Assembly (NCBI GenBank): GCA_963663775.1
Contig: OY760624.1
Coordinates: forward strand, 2,046,001 to 2,110,000
Length of the DNA stretch: 64,000 bases
Direction: 5' to 3'
Source of the DNA: G963663775 sp963663775
GTDB taxonomy: Bacteria; Bacillota; Clostridia; Oscillospirales; Butyricicoccaceae
Shown: one piece after another, positions 28,975 to 38,029 of the stretch
Layout of the letters: every line of letters starts with the position of its first letter
Position numbering within the stretch: the first letter of the stretch is position 1
The notes under the pieces: model-generated
What the model was told of the DNA's origin: nothing
The model's input: only the letters and a program-made list of their open reading frames with translations
Databases searched by the model: none
Translations under genes and position numbers: made by a program

Positions 28975-29718
28975 ATGACTTTGGAAACATTTTTTCGGGA
29001 AAATCCACGTGTGGCGCTGGGTTTTTCCGGTGGGGTGGATTCTTCGTTCTTGTTATATGCGGGACTGCAATATGGTGCGGACATTCGTCCGTATTATATC
29101 AAAACAGCATTTCAGCCTGCGTTTGAATTTGAAGATGCGATGCGCTTGGCAAAGCATTTAGGGGTAGCGGTCACGGTGATTGCACATGATATTCTTGGTG
29201 AGCCGAAGATTCTCCAAAATCCTGCAGACCGCTGCTATCACTGCAAGACTGCACTGTTTGGTCTGCTGCAGCGGCGGGCGAGGGCGGATGGCTATGCGGT
29301 TCTGATAGATGGCACGAATGCATCCGATGATGCGGATGACCGTCCCGGCATGAAAGCGTTGCGGGAACTGCAGGTGCGTTCTCCCTTGCGTGCGTGTGGG
29401 CTGACCAAGGATGAAATTCGCAGGCTTTCCAAGGAAGCAGGGTTGTTTACTTGGGAAAAACCTGCCTATGCGTGTCTTGCAACACGTATCCCCACAGGGG
29501 AACAGATTACAGAAACGATGCTGAAGCGGGTGGAAGGTGCGGAGCAGGCGCTGTCCGCATTGGGATTTTCCGATTTTCGCGTGCGGGTATTTCATGATGC
29601 GGCACGGCTGCAATGCAAGGCACAACAGATGCAGAAGGCGATGGAATGCCGCACAGAGATTTTGCGTGTGCTGCAGCCATATTTTGAAACCGTGCTGTTG
29701 GATTTGATAGGGAGATAA
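28975..29718 (+). CDS. larE: LarE, ATP-dependent sacrificial sulfur transferase of nickel-pincer cofactor synthesis
   Basis: A 247-residue PP-loop enzyme with FSGGVDSSFLLY (residues about 16-27) binding ATP, which adenylates the carboxylate of pyridinium biscarboxylate mononucleotide. A conserved cysteine in PAYACLATRIPTGEQIT (about residue 166) fits the sulfur donor of LarE proteins that sacrifice their cysteine sulfur. An extra pair of cysteines in ADRCYHCKTALF may hold a metal or cluster as in cluster-dependent LarE variants; that is inference. AAGGAGAA precedes the start. It is 17 bp from larO and 3 bp from larB, in one operon. Confidence 0.92.
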   Translation: MTLETFFRENPRVALGFSGGVDSSFLLYAGLQYGADIRPYYIKTAFQPAFEFEDAMRLAKHLGVAVTVIAHDILGEPKILQNPADRCYHCKTALFGLLQRRARADGYAVLIDGTNASDDADDRPGMKALRELQVRSPLRACGLTKDEIRRLSKEAGLFTWEKPAYACLATRIPTGEQITETMLKRVEGAEQALSALGFSDFRVRVFHDAARLQCKAQQMQKAMECRTEILRVLQPYFETVLLDLIGR

Positions 29719-29721
29719 GCG

Positions 29722-30477
29722 ATGGACAAAAAGAAAATCAAAGAGATTTTGGAGCAGGTGGCGAACGGTACGCTGTCCACGCAGGAAGCCATGCTGCGGA
29801 TGAAGGTCGCACCGTTTGAAGATTTGGGTTTTGCAAAGACTGACCATCATCGAGGATTGCGACAGGGTGCGGTCGAGGTCATTTATGGGGCAGGAAAAAC
29901 GCCGCAGCAGATTGCAGAAATTGCGTCATCCATCCGTGCGCAGGGCAGCCAAACCGTGCTCATCACCCGTATGAGCGAGGACGCTGCGGCAATTGTTGGC
30001 GAGCGGCTGCCGCTGCAGTATCAGGCAATGGGGCGCATCGGTATTGTCGGAGAACTGCCGCAGATGGACGGCGGCGGAAAAATCGTCATTGCGACTGGCG
30101 GCACGAGTGATATGTCGGTGGCGGAGGAAGCGGCATGGACTGCCGAGGCACTCGGCAATGCGGTTGTGCGGCTGTATGACGTGGGGGTAGCGGGACTGCA
30201 CCGTCTGCTTGCACATACAGAGGACATCATGAGCGCACGGGTCATTGTTGTTATTGCAGGCATGGAGGGTGCGCTCGCCAGCGTCATCGGTGGTTTGGCA
30301 GATTGTCCGGTGATTGCCGTGCCGACCAGCGTGGGGTATGGTGCGGCGTTCGGCGGCGTGGCGGCATTGCTGTCCATGCTCAATTCGTGCGCAAGCGGGG
30401 TCAGTGTGGTAAACATTGATAACGGCTTTGGCGCAGGGTATCTTGCCAGTATGATAAATCATATAGGAGTGAACTGA
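29722..30477 (+). CDS. larB: LarB, nicotinic acid adenine dinucleotide carboxylase/hydrolase
   Basis: A 251-residue protein with an AIR-carboxylase (PurE-like) C-terminal domain. Visible are FAKTDHHRGLRQGAVEVIYG in the N-terminal half, which includes residues typical of LarB, and glycine-rich segments of the PurE fold (VIATGGTSDMSVAEEA, MEGALASVIGGLADCPVIAV, GFGAGYLASMIN). LarB carboxylates and hydrolyses nicotinic acid adenine dinucleotide to give the first pincer-cofactor intermediate. It begins 3 bp after larE and ends 1 bp before larC, so all three are cotranscribed and probably coupled. Confidence 0.93.
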   Translation: MDKKKIKEILEQVANGTLSTQEAMLRMKVAPFEDLGFAKTDHHRGLRQGAVEVIYGAGKTPQQIAEIASSIRAQGSQTVLITRMSEDAAAIVGERLPLQYQAMGRIGIVGELPQMDGGGKIVIATGGTSDMSVAEEAAWTAEALGNAVVRLYDVGVAGLHRLLAHTEDIMSARVIVVIAGMEGALASVIGGLADCPVIAVPTSVGYGAAFGGVAALLSMLNSCASGVSVVNIDNGFGAGYLASMINHIGVN

Positions 30478-30478
30478 T

Positions 30479-31723
30479 ATGAAAACGCTATATTTAGAGT
30501 GTAATATGGGTGCGGCAGGCGATATGCTGATGGCGGCGTTGTTGGAGCTGCATCCCAATCCGCAAGCGTTTATGCAGCGAATGAATGCGCTGGGAATTCC
30601 GGGGGTGGCAGTTTCTGCGGCATCTGCAACCAAGTGCGGCATTGTCGGCACACATGTAACCGTGACAGTGCACGGCGCAGAAGAGGAAAGCCATGATGCG
30701 GCGCAGCATCACCATCATGAGCATGAGCATACGCATGACCACCAGCATCACGAGCATGCCCATGAAGCACACGCACACACGCATCATCACCACACCGGCA
30801 TGCAGGAAATTACGCACATCTTGGAACATCTGCACCTCTCTGAGCAGGTGCGTGCGGATGCACTGGCGGTATATCAATGGATTGCCGAGGCAGAAAGCCA
30901 TGCACACGGCAAGCCGGTGGAGCAGATTCACTTCCATGAGGTGGGGAATTTAGATGCCGTTGCGGATATTGTAGGGGTTTGCATGCTCATTGCGGAGCTT
31001 GCACCAGAAAAGATACTGGCGTCACCGATACAGGTTGGCAGTGGTCAAGTGCACTGTGCGCATGGGATTCTGCCAGTCCCCGCCCCTGCGACGGCGCATA
31101 TCCTGCGGGGTGTGCCGACCTATGGCGGCAGTGTGCGTGGAGAGCTGTGCACACCGACCGGTGCGGCACTGCTGCGGCATTTTGTGTCAGATTTTGGGGC
31201 GATGCCTGTGATGCAGGTTGCACAAATCGGCTATGGAATGGGCAAAAAGGATTTTGAGCAGGCAAACTGCGTCCGTGCAATGCTGGGAGAAACCGCCGAA
31301 GCACGGGAATCTATCACAGAGCTGTGCTGTAATTTGGACGATATGACTCCGGAAGCCATTGGGTTTGCAACGGAACGCCTGCGGGAACACGGCGCACTGG
31401 ATGTGTTTACCACGGCGGTGCAGATGAAGAAGAGCCGTCCTGGGATATTGCTGACCTGCATGTGCCGCATGGAGCAGCGGGAGGAACTGCTGCGGCTGAT
31501 GTTCAAGCACACGACCACGCTTGGGGTACGGGAGCATGTTTGCAATCGATATACCCTGCATCGAGCGGAGCATACCGTGCAGACAGAATATGGCGCAGTG
31601 CGTGTGAAGCAGTCCAGCGGTTGGGGCATTTGCCGAGAAAAGGCGGAATATGAGGATTTGGCACGCATCGCACGGGAGCAGGGCGTGTCGATAGCAGAAG
31701 CGGCGGCATTTGTGCAAAGTTAA
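30479..31723 (+). CDS. larC: LarC, CTP-dependent nickel insertase (cyclometallase), undivided form
   Basis: A 414-residue protein that inserts nickel into the pincer cofactor. The N-terminus YLECNMGAAGDMLMAALLEL is the family hallmark, followed by KPVEQIHFHEVGNLDAVADI and a C-terminal part with ELCCNLDDMTPEAIGFATE. A strongly histidine-rich insert at about residues 77-105 (HH, HEHEHTHDHQHH, HAHTHHHH) probably binds or stores Ni2+. In Lactobacillus plantarum larC needs a programmed frameshift; here it is one frame. It ends the operon. The nickel user, lactate racemase LarA, is not in the window. Confidence 0.93.
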   Translation: MKTLYLECNMGAAGDMLMAALLELHPNPQAFMQRMNALGIPGVAVSAASATKCGIVGTHVTVTVHGAEEESHDAAQHHHHEHEHTHDHQHHEHAHEAHAHTHHHHTGMQEITHILEHLHLSEQVRADALAVYQWIAEAESHAHGKPVEQIHFHEVGNLDAVADIVGVCMLIAELAPEKILASPIQVGSGQVHCAHGILPVPAPATAHILRGVPTYGGSVRGELCTPTGAALLRHFVSDFGAMPVMQVAQIGYGMGKKDFEQANCVRAMLGETAEARESITELCCNLDDMTPEAIGFATERLREHGALDVFTTAVQMKKSRPGILLTCMCRMEQREELLRLMFKHTTTLGVREHVCNRYTLHRAEHTVQTEYGAVRVKQSSGWGICREKAEYEDLARIAREQGVSIAEAAAFVQS

Positions 31724-31764
31724 GGCAATATTGCCCTAGAAATGAGAAAAATCAGGAGTGAAAG

Positions 31765-32964
31765 ATGGCAACAGAAAAAACAGGGGTTTGGAAAATATAT
31801 GCTTTGGCAATGATTGCGTTTATGGTAGGGACATCTCAATTTTGCATTGTCGGCATGTTGGATAAAGTGGCGGTTTCTGTTGGCGTTTCTATTTCGACGG
31901 CGGGACAGCTTGTGACAGTCTATGCGTTGAGCAATGCAATCGGCACGCCCGTTTTCATGATTTTTGCAGATAGAATGGGGCAAAAAAAGAAAATGCTGAT
32001 TGCGTTAGGGGTCTTTTTGTTGGGTGTCGCAAGTATGCTCAGCCTGCAGGGATTTGGGTTTATGGTGCTTTCTCGTGCGATTACGGGGTTGGGTGCGGGC
32101 ATTTACAGCGTGACGGCATATGGGATGGTGACACAGCTGGCGGAAAAAGGAAAGCAAGGTCGTGCGGTATCGACCGTGGCAATGGGCTCAAGCTCCTCCT
32201 TGGTGTTCGGCGTTCCGCTGGGCAGAATGATTTCCACGGCACATGGATGGAAAGCCATCTTTTGGGTAATCGGTCTTTTTTGCGTGGCGGCAGTCTTTCT
32301 TGTGCACAGAATCATTCCGAATATCGTGTCAAACCAGAGCGCACCCAAACCGCAGACGAGCAAATGGAGTGTGCTAAAAACACCTCAAATCGCAGCGGCA
32401 TTGTGCATGACCCTTTTCGTATTCATTGGGTTTTCAATCGTTGATACCTATATCACGCCGTATTTGAATAATACAATGCCGTCTATGCAGCAAAATATCA
32501 GCATAATACTCATGTTGCTAGGGGTCGGAAGCTTAATCGGTTCCCGATTGGGGGGATTTTTAGCGGATCGCATTGGCATCTCCCAAACCATCACCGGGGC
32601 GCTCATTGCGCAGATTATCTGCTTGGCGGGCGCATCCTTTGTATCTCATATTGCTGCACTTGGCATTTTGGTTTTGATGCTGTGGGAAATCTCTTGCTGG
32701 ACCTTTGGTCCCATTCAAAATTTCAATCTGATGTCGATGGCACCATCTGTATCTGCCATTGCACTGAGTCTAAACAGCACCTTTGTGCAGGTTGGCATTG
32801 CGCTTGGGGCGGGCATTGGCGGATTTGTTGTAAAACAGTGGTCTGTGGCATCCATCACGGGGATTAGTGCGTTGTCAGCGTTGATTGCCGTGGGGTTTTT
32901 ACGGTCAAGCCGTGCAAGCTCCCAAAAACAATGGGACGCGGAGCATGGTATCGCACTGGATTGA
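31765..32964 (+). CDS. MFS transporter, DHA1 (AraJ/drug-proton antiporter) type
   Basis: A 399-residue, 12-helix major facilitator protein. Helices start at about residue 9; the loop 2-3 signature appears as DRMGQKKKMLIALG, helix 4 has SRAITGLGAGIYSVTAYG and helix 5 GSSSSLVFGVPLGRMIS (DHA1 motif C-like). Such proteins export drugs, sugars or metabolites in exchange for protons; substrate not predictable. It lies 40 bp after larC on the same strand and ends in a strong terminator, so it may be read with the lar operon, although a link to nickel or lactate is unproven. AGGAGTG precedes the ATG. Confidence 0.88.
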   Translation: MATEKTGVWKIYALAMIAFMVGTSQFCIVGMLDKVAVSVGVSISTAGQLVTVYALSNAIGTPVFMIFADRMGQKKKMLIALGVFLLGVASMLSLQGFGFMVLSRAITGLGAGIYSVTAYGMVTQLAEKGKQGRAVSTVAMGSSSSLVFGVPLGRMISTAHGWKAIFWVIGLFCVAAVFLVHRIIPNIVSNQSAPKPQTSKWSVLKTPQIAAALCMTLFVFIGFSIVDTYITPYLNNTMPSMQQNISIILMLLGVGSLIGSRLGGFLADRIGISQTITGALIAQIICLAGASFVSHIAALGILVLMLWEISCWTFGPIQNFNLMSMAPSVSAIALSLNSTFVQVGIALGAGIGGFVVKQWSVASITGISALSALIAVGFLRSSRASSQKQWDAEHGIALD

Positions 32965-33054
32965 GAATCATCACCGAAATTGCATCGGAACCTGTGATTT
33001 CCACATGGGACGCAGTGAGCGATGCCGTGCCTATGGCTACACGATATGGTAAAC

Positions 33055-33097
33055 AAAATGAGAGGTCATCAGAAAACGTCTGATGACCTCTCATTTT
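33055..33097 (+). terminator. Strong terminator after MFS gene
   Basis: A perfect 19-bp inverted repeat (33055-33073 with 33079-33097) with A-tract and T-tract ends and a 5-nt loop. Confidence 0.92.
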
Positions 33098-33295
33098 ATG
33101 TTGCAGGCGATTTATCCATCTGTTCTTGCGGGTGCATCCCGATGCTAAAACAAGCGATAAGCAAGATAGTGAAGTTTTCGAAGCAATGTGTGCACAAATG
33201 TGTGCTTTTCTGTGTGGATTTTTGCCGGATACAAAAGGTAAAAAGCAATCCGATTGTGTATGATAGAGGTATCAATAGATGGGAGGAAGAGCAGT

Positions 33296-34174
33296 ATGAT
33301 ACCAAATTTGAACAAAACGCACGCAGTCAGTCAATTTGTGGACGGGAAACTGCCGCAGCTTTTATATGTTACACGGCAAGAGTGTGGAATCCACAAAATG
33401 GACCGTCCGATGCATGGGCATGAGAAAATTTGTGAGTTGATTCTGGTATATCAGGGATATGGCACCTATTTTGTAGGCGATTGCACCTTTCAAATTTCAC
33501 CAGGGGATATTCTGTTTTATAATGCAGGGGATTTACATGAGGTGCGCTCTGATTTTCAAACGGAAATAGGAACGTTTTGTTTTGGGCTGACGGATTTGAG
33601 ATTTTATGACCTGCCCGAGAATCATATCATTCCGGCAGGCAGAGCTTACGCATGCACAAGCGGCGTCAAATATAAAGCCCTCTTGAGTTTGTGCACGATG
33701 ATTTTTGAGCAGCTGACAGATGGACGTCACAACGCAGATTTGCTCATCCAAATGCTGTCCTCGTCCTTGGTGCTCATTGCAAAAGAGCTGTCAACGGAGC
33801 AAGTCGGCGTTGCACCAAAAGGGAAAAATTATGACTTGGCAGCACGCATCAAGACGTATATTGACACACACTATGCCGAGGAGTTGACACTTGCAAAAAT
33901 CTCTGAAGAATTGCACATCAGCCCTTATTATGCAGCGCATGTGTTCAAAGATATTATGGGAAGTTCTCCCATTCAATATATGATTCGCCGCAGAATCGGT
34001 GAGGCGCAGACGCTGCTAATCAATAGCGAATACAGTGCAACACAAATTTCCACCATGGTCGGATATGATAATACCAATTATTTTTGCACGCTGTTTTCCA
34101 AAATGGTAGGGCTATCTCCTATCCGCTATCGCACCAATTATCATAACAAGATGTGCGGACAACGCACGCAGTAA
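33296..34174 (+). CDS. AraC-family transcriptional regulator of carbohydrate locus
   Basis: A 292-residue regulator. An N-terminal cupin-like sensing domain (about residues 30-110, with MHGHEKICELILVYQGYGT and SPGDILFYNAGDLHEV) is joined to a C-terminal pair of helix-turn-helix motifs: LTLAKISEELHISPYYAAHV and ATQISTMVGYDNTNYFCTLF, ending with the family PxxYR (SPIRYRTNYH). The ATG at 33296 has GGGAGG 9 nt upstream, better than the in-frame start at 33254. It is followed on the same strand by the ABC transporter and sugar enzyme genes and probably controls them; the repeated block at 34228 and 38030 is a candidate target. Confidence 0.92.
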   Translation: MIPNLNKTHAVSQFVDGKLPQLLYVTRQECGIHKMDRPMHGHEKICELILVYQGYGTYFVGDCTFQISPGDILFYNAGDLHEVRSDFQTEIGTFCFGLTDLRFYDLPENHIIPAGRAYACTSGVKYKALLSLCTMIFEQLTDGRHNADLLIQMLSSSLVLIAKELSTEQVGVAPKGKNYDLAARIKTYIDTHYAEELTLAKISEELHISPYYAAHVFKDIMGSSPIQYMIRRRIGEAQTLLINSEYSATQISTMVGYDNTNYFCTLFSKMVGLSPIRYRTNYHNKMCGQRTQ

Positions 34175-34227
34175 GGATGCATCCCATATAAACCACAAGA
34201 AAGTGAAGTTCCAAAAACAAAAGAATC

Positions 34228-34283
34228 ATATTTGTACAAAATAAGCCTGTGAAAGTACTCTACAAAACACAATATACTGAAGG
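34228..34283 (+). promoter_or_regulatory. Promoter block shared with the ABC ATPase gene
   Basis: ATATTTGTA at 34228 and AAAACACAATATACTGAAGG ending at 34283. The same elements at the same 50-bp spacing occur at 38030-38085. TATACT at 34273-34278 is the likely -10. A candidate activator site for the AraC regulator. Confidence 0.6.
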
Positions 34284-34379
34284 TTTTGCGTGCATTCCTA
34301 TTCTATAATTTGTTCATACCAAGCAAAGGTTCTCGCAAGGGTTCACAAAACAAAGGAAAAAAAGAATGGAGAGTACACT

Positions 34380-35393
34380 ATGAAAAAGAAACTGATTGCA
34401 TTGGGCCTCACCTGTATGATGCTTCTCGGTGCGACGGCAGGCTGCGGCAGTGCAGCATCCACAGAGGACACAGCGGCAGCCGGCAGCAGTGCAGCCGACA
34501 GCACGACCACCTCACAAACCTATAAAGTGGGTTTGTCTATGCCGGTGCGTGACCAGTTCATGACATCTATGGAAAAGCAGGCAGTTGAAATTTCTGTTGA
34601 AATGGGCATGGATTTGCAGGTGTTTGATGCAAACAATGACTTTTCTGTGCAGTTGGGGCATGTGCAGACCTGTGCAGCAGATGGCTATGATGCTGTGATT
34701 GTGGGTCTGGTCAACAACGATTCTGCGCAGGAAATTATCAATGCCGCAGGCGACATGAAGGTCATTTTCGTAAATCGTCAGCCAGATTTGAGTGTGCTGA
34801 AGGATGGTCAAGTTGTTTATGTTGGTACAGATGAAAATCTGTATGGCGAAAATCAGGGGAAATGGCTGGTTGACCACTTCAAGGCAGAAGGCAAAACCGA
34901 CATCAATGTTGTGCTGTTCCAAGGCACACTGGGTTTGGACAATGTAACAAAGCGCACCAACTCTGTCAAGCAGGCGTTGGCAGACGGCGGGCTGAATGTC
35001 AACTACGTGTATGAAGACACTGCGGAATGGGATCGTGCAAAGGCAATGGATAAGTTTGTGCAGTTTATGGGCACTGGAAAGCCGGTAGATGCTGTGATTT
35101 GCAACAATGATGATATGGCACTTGGTGTCATTGAAGCGATGAAGACCACGGGCGAAAAGAAGGTTATCTGCCCCGTTGTGGGAATTGACGCTACAGATGT
35201 TGGCTGTGCGTCTGTTAAGGCAGGTGAAATGGCAGCAACGGTATTTCAGGATCCGGTCGCACAAGGCGGCGGTACCATCCTGTGTGCAAAGGGTCTGATT
35301 GACGGCACTGCCATTGAAGGACTGCAGGATAATTACTTTAACATTACGCCGGAACTGGTTACAGCAGAAAACGTGGATGATTTCATCAAGTAA
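34380..35393 (+). CDS. Ribose-type ABC transporter sugar-binding lipoprotein
   Basis: A 337-residue secreted lipoprotein. Signal peptide MKKKLIALGLTCMMLLGATA is followed by the lipobox cysteine at about residue 22 (TAGCGS), a low-complexity Ala/Ser/Thr linker, then a periplasmic-binding-protein type 1 fold: YKVGLSMPVRDQF, DGYDAVIVGLVNNDSAQEII, VVLFQGTLGLDNVTKRTNS, DAVICNNDDMALGVIEAM. It captures a monosaccharide or polyol outside the membrane for the RbsA/RbsC-like pair at 38177-40694. A hairpin after the gene could raise its level relative to downstream genes. Start chosen at 34380 with GGAGAG upstream; an upstream in-frame start at 34290 would spoil the signal peptide. Confidence 0.93.
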   Translation: MKKKLIALGLTCMMLLGATAGCGSAASTEDTAAAGSSAADSTTTSQTYKVGLSMPVRDQFMTSMEKQAVEISVEMGMDLQVFDANNDFSVQLGHVQTCAADGYDAVIVGLVNNDSAQEIINAAGDMKVIFVNRQPDLSVLKDGQVVYVGTDENLYGENQGKWLVDHFKAEGKTDINVVLFQGTLGLDNVTKRTNSVKQALADGGLNVNYVYEDTAEWDRAKAMDKFVQFMGTGKPVDAVICNNDDMALGVIEAMKTTGEKKVICPVVGIDATDVGCASVKAGEMAATVFQDPVAQGGGTILCAKGLIDGTAIEGLQDNYFNITPELVTAENVDDFIK

Positions 35394-35440
35394 TCCGCAA
35401 TACTAGAACAACCTCACTACATTTTTTCACTTTATACAGG

Positions 35441-35471
35441 AGCGCAGCGCATTTTTTATGTGCGCTGCGCT
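35441..35471 (+). terminator. Hairpin between binding protein and isomerase genes
   Basis: An 11-bp perfect stem AGCGCAGCGCA/TGCGCTGCGCT with a 9-nt T-rich loop and only a short T run after it. It may be a leaky terminator or an mRNA stabiliser. Confidence 0.6.
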
Positions 35472-35499
35472 TTCCGCCATTCAAAAAGGAGTTTGAACG

Positions 35500-36420
35500 A
35501 TGAAAATTGCATTTGATGTCGACGTACTAGCAAAACAAATGAGCATCAACGACATGGTGCATCAGGTTGCAGATTGGGGCTACAAGTACATTGAGCAGTC
35601 CCCGCACCCACGCATCAATCCGTTCTATAAGCATCCGCTATTCTCGCAGGAATGCGAGGCGGAATATCGCACCGCACTGCGGGAAACCGGCGTGGAAATT
35701 TCCTCGTTTATCGTGGTATATCGTTGGTCTGGTCCGACCGAGGAACAGCGTCTGCATGCCGTTGCAAACTGGAAGAAAATTGTGGAGCTTGCGGTCAATA
35801 TGGGTGTGCAGGTCATCAACACCGAGCTGTCCGGCGACCCGAACCAACAGGAAATCTGCAATGGTATGTGGTTCCGCTCGATGGAAGAATTGATGCCGTT
35901 GTTTGAAAAAGAAGGCATTCGTGTGGAAATTCAGTCCCATCCGTATGATTTCTGTGAGCTGAACAACGAAACCTGCGACATGGTCAAGTCCTTCCGCTCC
36001 AAGAATCTGGGATATGTGTATTCTTCTCCGCATGGCTTCTTCTATGACCAAGGCAAGGGCGATGTGCGCTCCATGCTGCAATATGCAGGTGACGAATTGA
36101 CCCATGTGCTGTTTGCAGACACCTTCAACCAGACCATGGACTGCCGTTATATCGCAAATCCGCCCTGGCTCAATGCGCACGGCAAGGCTGACATCACCAT
36201 CCATCAGCATCTGGCAATGGGCGAAGGCGATGTGGATTTCCCTGGCATTTTTGAAACCTTGCGTGACATGGACTTTGCCAACAAGCAGCTCCAGTCCAAT
36301 GCCCCGAAGCTGGGCGGCGATAACATCGCTTGCGTTTCGTATTTTGGTTTCCCGGAAAAAATGGCAACACAGGCACCGGAAGCACGGGAACGCATCGAAA
36401 GAGAGCTGCTCGGCAAGTAA
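35500..36420 (+). CDS. Sugar phosphate isomerase/epimerase (xylose isomerase-like TIM barrel)
   Basis: A 306-residue TIM-barrel protein of the AP endonuclease 2 / xylose isomerase-like family. Metal-ligand positions are suggested by ELSGDPNQ, VEIQSHPYDF, YSSPHGFF and MGEGDVDFPGIFETL; the last (GxGxVDF) is typical near the C-terminus of IolE/IolH-type enzymes. Such enzymes isomerise, epimerise or dehydrate keto-sugars and inosose-like compounds. Neighbouring Gfo/Idh dehydrogenases and a ribose-type importer suggest a pathway that first oxidises a sugar or cyclitol and then isomerises it. AAGGAG precedes the ATG. A strong terminator follows. Confidence 0.87.
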   Translation: MKIAFDVDVLAKQMSINDMVHQVADWGYKYIEQSPHPRINPFYKHPLFSQECEAEYRTALRETGVEISSFIVVYRWSGPTEEQRLHAVANWKKIVELAVNMGVQVINTELSGDPNQQEICNGMWFRSMEELMPLFEKEGIRVEIQSHPYDFCELNNETCDMVKSFRSKNLGYVYSSPHGFFYDQGKGDVRSMLQYAGDELTHVLFADTFNQTMDCRYIANPPWLNAHGKADITIHQHLAMGEGDVDFPGIFETLRDMDFANKQLQSNAPKLGGDNIACVSYFGFPEKMATQAPEARERIERELLGK

Positions 36421-36421
36421 C

Positions 36422-36463
36422 AAAAGCGTCCCCCAAAGCGCATGTTTTGGGGGACGCTTTTTG
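36422..36463 (+). terminator. Terminator after isomerase gene
   Basis: AAAAGCGTCCCCCAAA pairs with TTTTGGGGGACGCTTTT, followed by T; loop of 7 nt. Confidence 0.9.
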
Positions 36464-36655
36464 TTATGGATATACGCCCTAAAAGAGCAGAATCGCAAGA
36501 TGTTGAAGCATCAAAAAAAATGCCGTGTTTTTTATGCAGAATTCTAAGCCCGTCTGGCTGCAGCAAGACAAGGATATGAAGGTGTTTGGCAAAAAAAATT
36601 CCTATACTAGGGATAGTTCAAGAAATGTTACGCCATGGAAAAGGAGTAAAAGACG

Positions 36656-37819
36656 ATGTATTATGGAGAGAAAAAGATAGATGCCCCGATTCGTTGGGCA
36701 ATGGTCGGCGGCGGCAAGGGCAGCCAAATCGGGTATATTCACAGAAGTGCGGCACTGCGGGATTTTAATTTTACATTGGTTGCAGGGGCATTTGATATTG
36801 ATCCCGTGCGTGGCAAGGAATTTGGCAAGAGCATGCATGTGGCAGAAGACCGCTGCTATCCGGATTATCAAACCATGTTTGCCCAAGAAGCCAAGCGTGC
36901 AGATGGGATTCAGGCGGTTTCTATCGCAACGCCAAACGGCACGCATTTTGCAATCACCAAGGCTGCATTGGAAGCAGGTCTGCATGTAGTTTGCGAAAAG
37001 CCGCTCTGCTTCACCACCGCAGAAGCACTGGAACTGGAAGCTTTGGCAAAGGAACAAAATCGTGTGGTGGGCATGACCTATGGGTATGCAGGGCATCAAG
37101 TGATTGAGCAGGCACGACAAATGATTGCAAATGGAGAACTGGGAAAAATCCGCATCGTGAATATGCAGTTTGCACATGGCTTCCACAATGTTGCAGTCGA
37201 AAAAAATACGGCATCGACCAAATGGCGTGTAGACCCCAAAGTAGCAGGGCCGAGCTATGTGCTGGGGGATGTCGGGACACATCCGCTGTATTTATCAGAG
37301 GTCATGCTGCCAGAACTGAAAATCAAGCGGCTGATGTGTGCACGGCAGTCCTTTGTGGAAAGCCGAGCACCGCTGGAAGACAATGCAATGACGCTGATGG
37401 AATATGAAGGGGGTGCATTTGGCACGGTTTGGTCAAGCTGTGTCAACTGCGGCTCGATGCATGGGCAAAAGATTCGTGTCATTGGTGAAACCGCTTCTTT
37501 GGAATGGTGGGACGAACAGCCCAATCAACTGCGCTATGAAGTGCAAGGGGAACCGGTCAAGATTTTGGAGCGGGGCATGGGGTATTTGTATCCGTCCGCT
37601 GTCACAGAAGACCGCATCGGCGGGGGACATCCCGAAGGGCTGTTCGAAGCGTGGTCGAATTTATACAGCCGCTTTGCACAGGCAATGACAGCGGCAGACC
37701 AAGGAAAAATCGTGGATTTCTGGTATCCGGACATTCATGCGGGGATAGAGGGTGTGCGTTGGGTAGAAAATTGCGTGCGCTCAGCAGAAAATGGTGCCGT
37801 GTGGGTCGAATATCAGTAA
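36656..37819 (+). CDS. Gfo/Idh/MocA-family oxidoreductase
   Basis: A 387-residue NAD(P)-dependent dehydrogenase. The N-terminal Rossmann fold begins WAMVGGGKGSQIG (glycine-rich loop) and contains the catalytic-lysine motif HVVCEKPLCFT at about residue 110; the C-terminal alpha/beta domain has KWRVDPKVAGPSYVLGDVGT and a conserved histidine (HPLYLSE). Members oxidise sugars or cyclitols at one carbon. The long insert is usual for the family. AAGGAGT precedes the ATG. A second homologue lies at 40952, and the two probably act on successive or alternative substrates imported by the linked ABC system. Confidence 0.92.
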   Translation: MYYGEKKIDAPIRWAMVGGGKGSQIGYIHRSAALRDFNFTLVAGAFDIDPVRGKEFGKSMHVAEDRCYPDYQTMFAQEAKRADGIQAVSIATPNGTHFAITKAALEAGLHVVCEKPLCFTTAEALELEALAKEQNRVVGMTYGYAGHQVIEQARQMIANGELGKIRIVNMQFAHGFHNVAVEKNTASTKWRVDPKVAGPSYVLGDVGTHPLYLSEVMLPELKIKRLMCARQSFVESRAPLEDNAMTLMEYEGGAFGTVWSSCVNCGSMHGQKIRVIGETASLEWWDEQPNQLRYEVQGEPVKILERGMGYLYPSAVTEDRIGGGHPEGLFEAWSNLYSRFAQAMTAADQGKIVDFWYPDIHAGIEGVRWVENCVRSAENGAVWVEYQ

Positions 37820-37829
37820 ACAAGAATAC

Positions 37830-37863
37830 AAAAGCGGCAAGCGAGGGTTCGTTTGCCGCTTTT
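37830..37863 (+). terminator. Terminator after first Gfo/Idh/MocA gene
   Basis: AAAAGCGGCAA pairs with TTTGCCGCTTTT, with additional GCGA/TTCG inner pairing. Confidence 0.85.
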
Positions 37864-38029
37864 AGCGCAATATAAGGAAAGCAAAATGAAAAAAGCATTT
37901 GAGAAAATGCGGATATGGCGGTTTTGTGTGCATGGTGGAGACATCCCAGCAGAGCTTGCTTTTGGCACGCATCGTGCAGACAGCAACTGCACTGTAGCAA
38001 GATAGTATAGAAAACAAATTGCACGCACA

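Noticed and set aside
37886..38005. Possible 39-residue ORF with AAGGAA upstream
   Set aside because: Composition and lack of any family pattern do not support it; the region more likely is promoter DNA.
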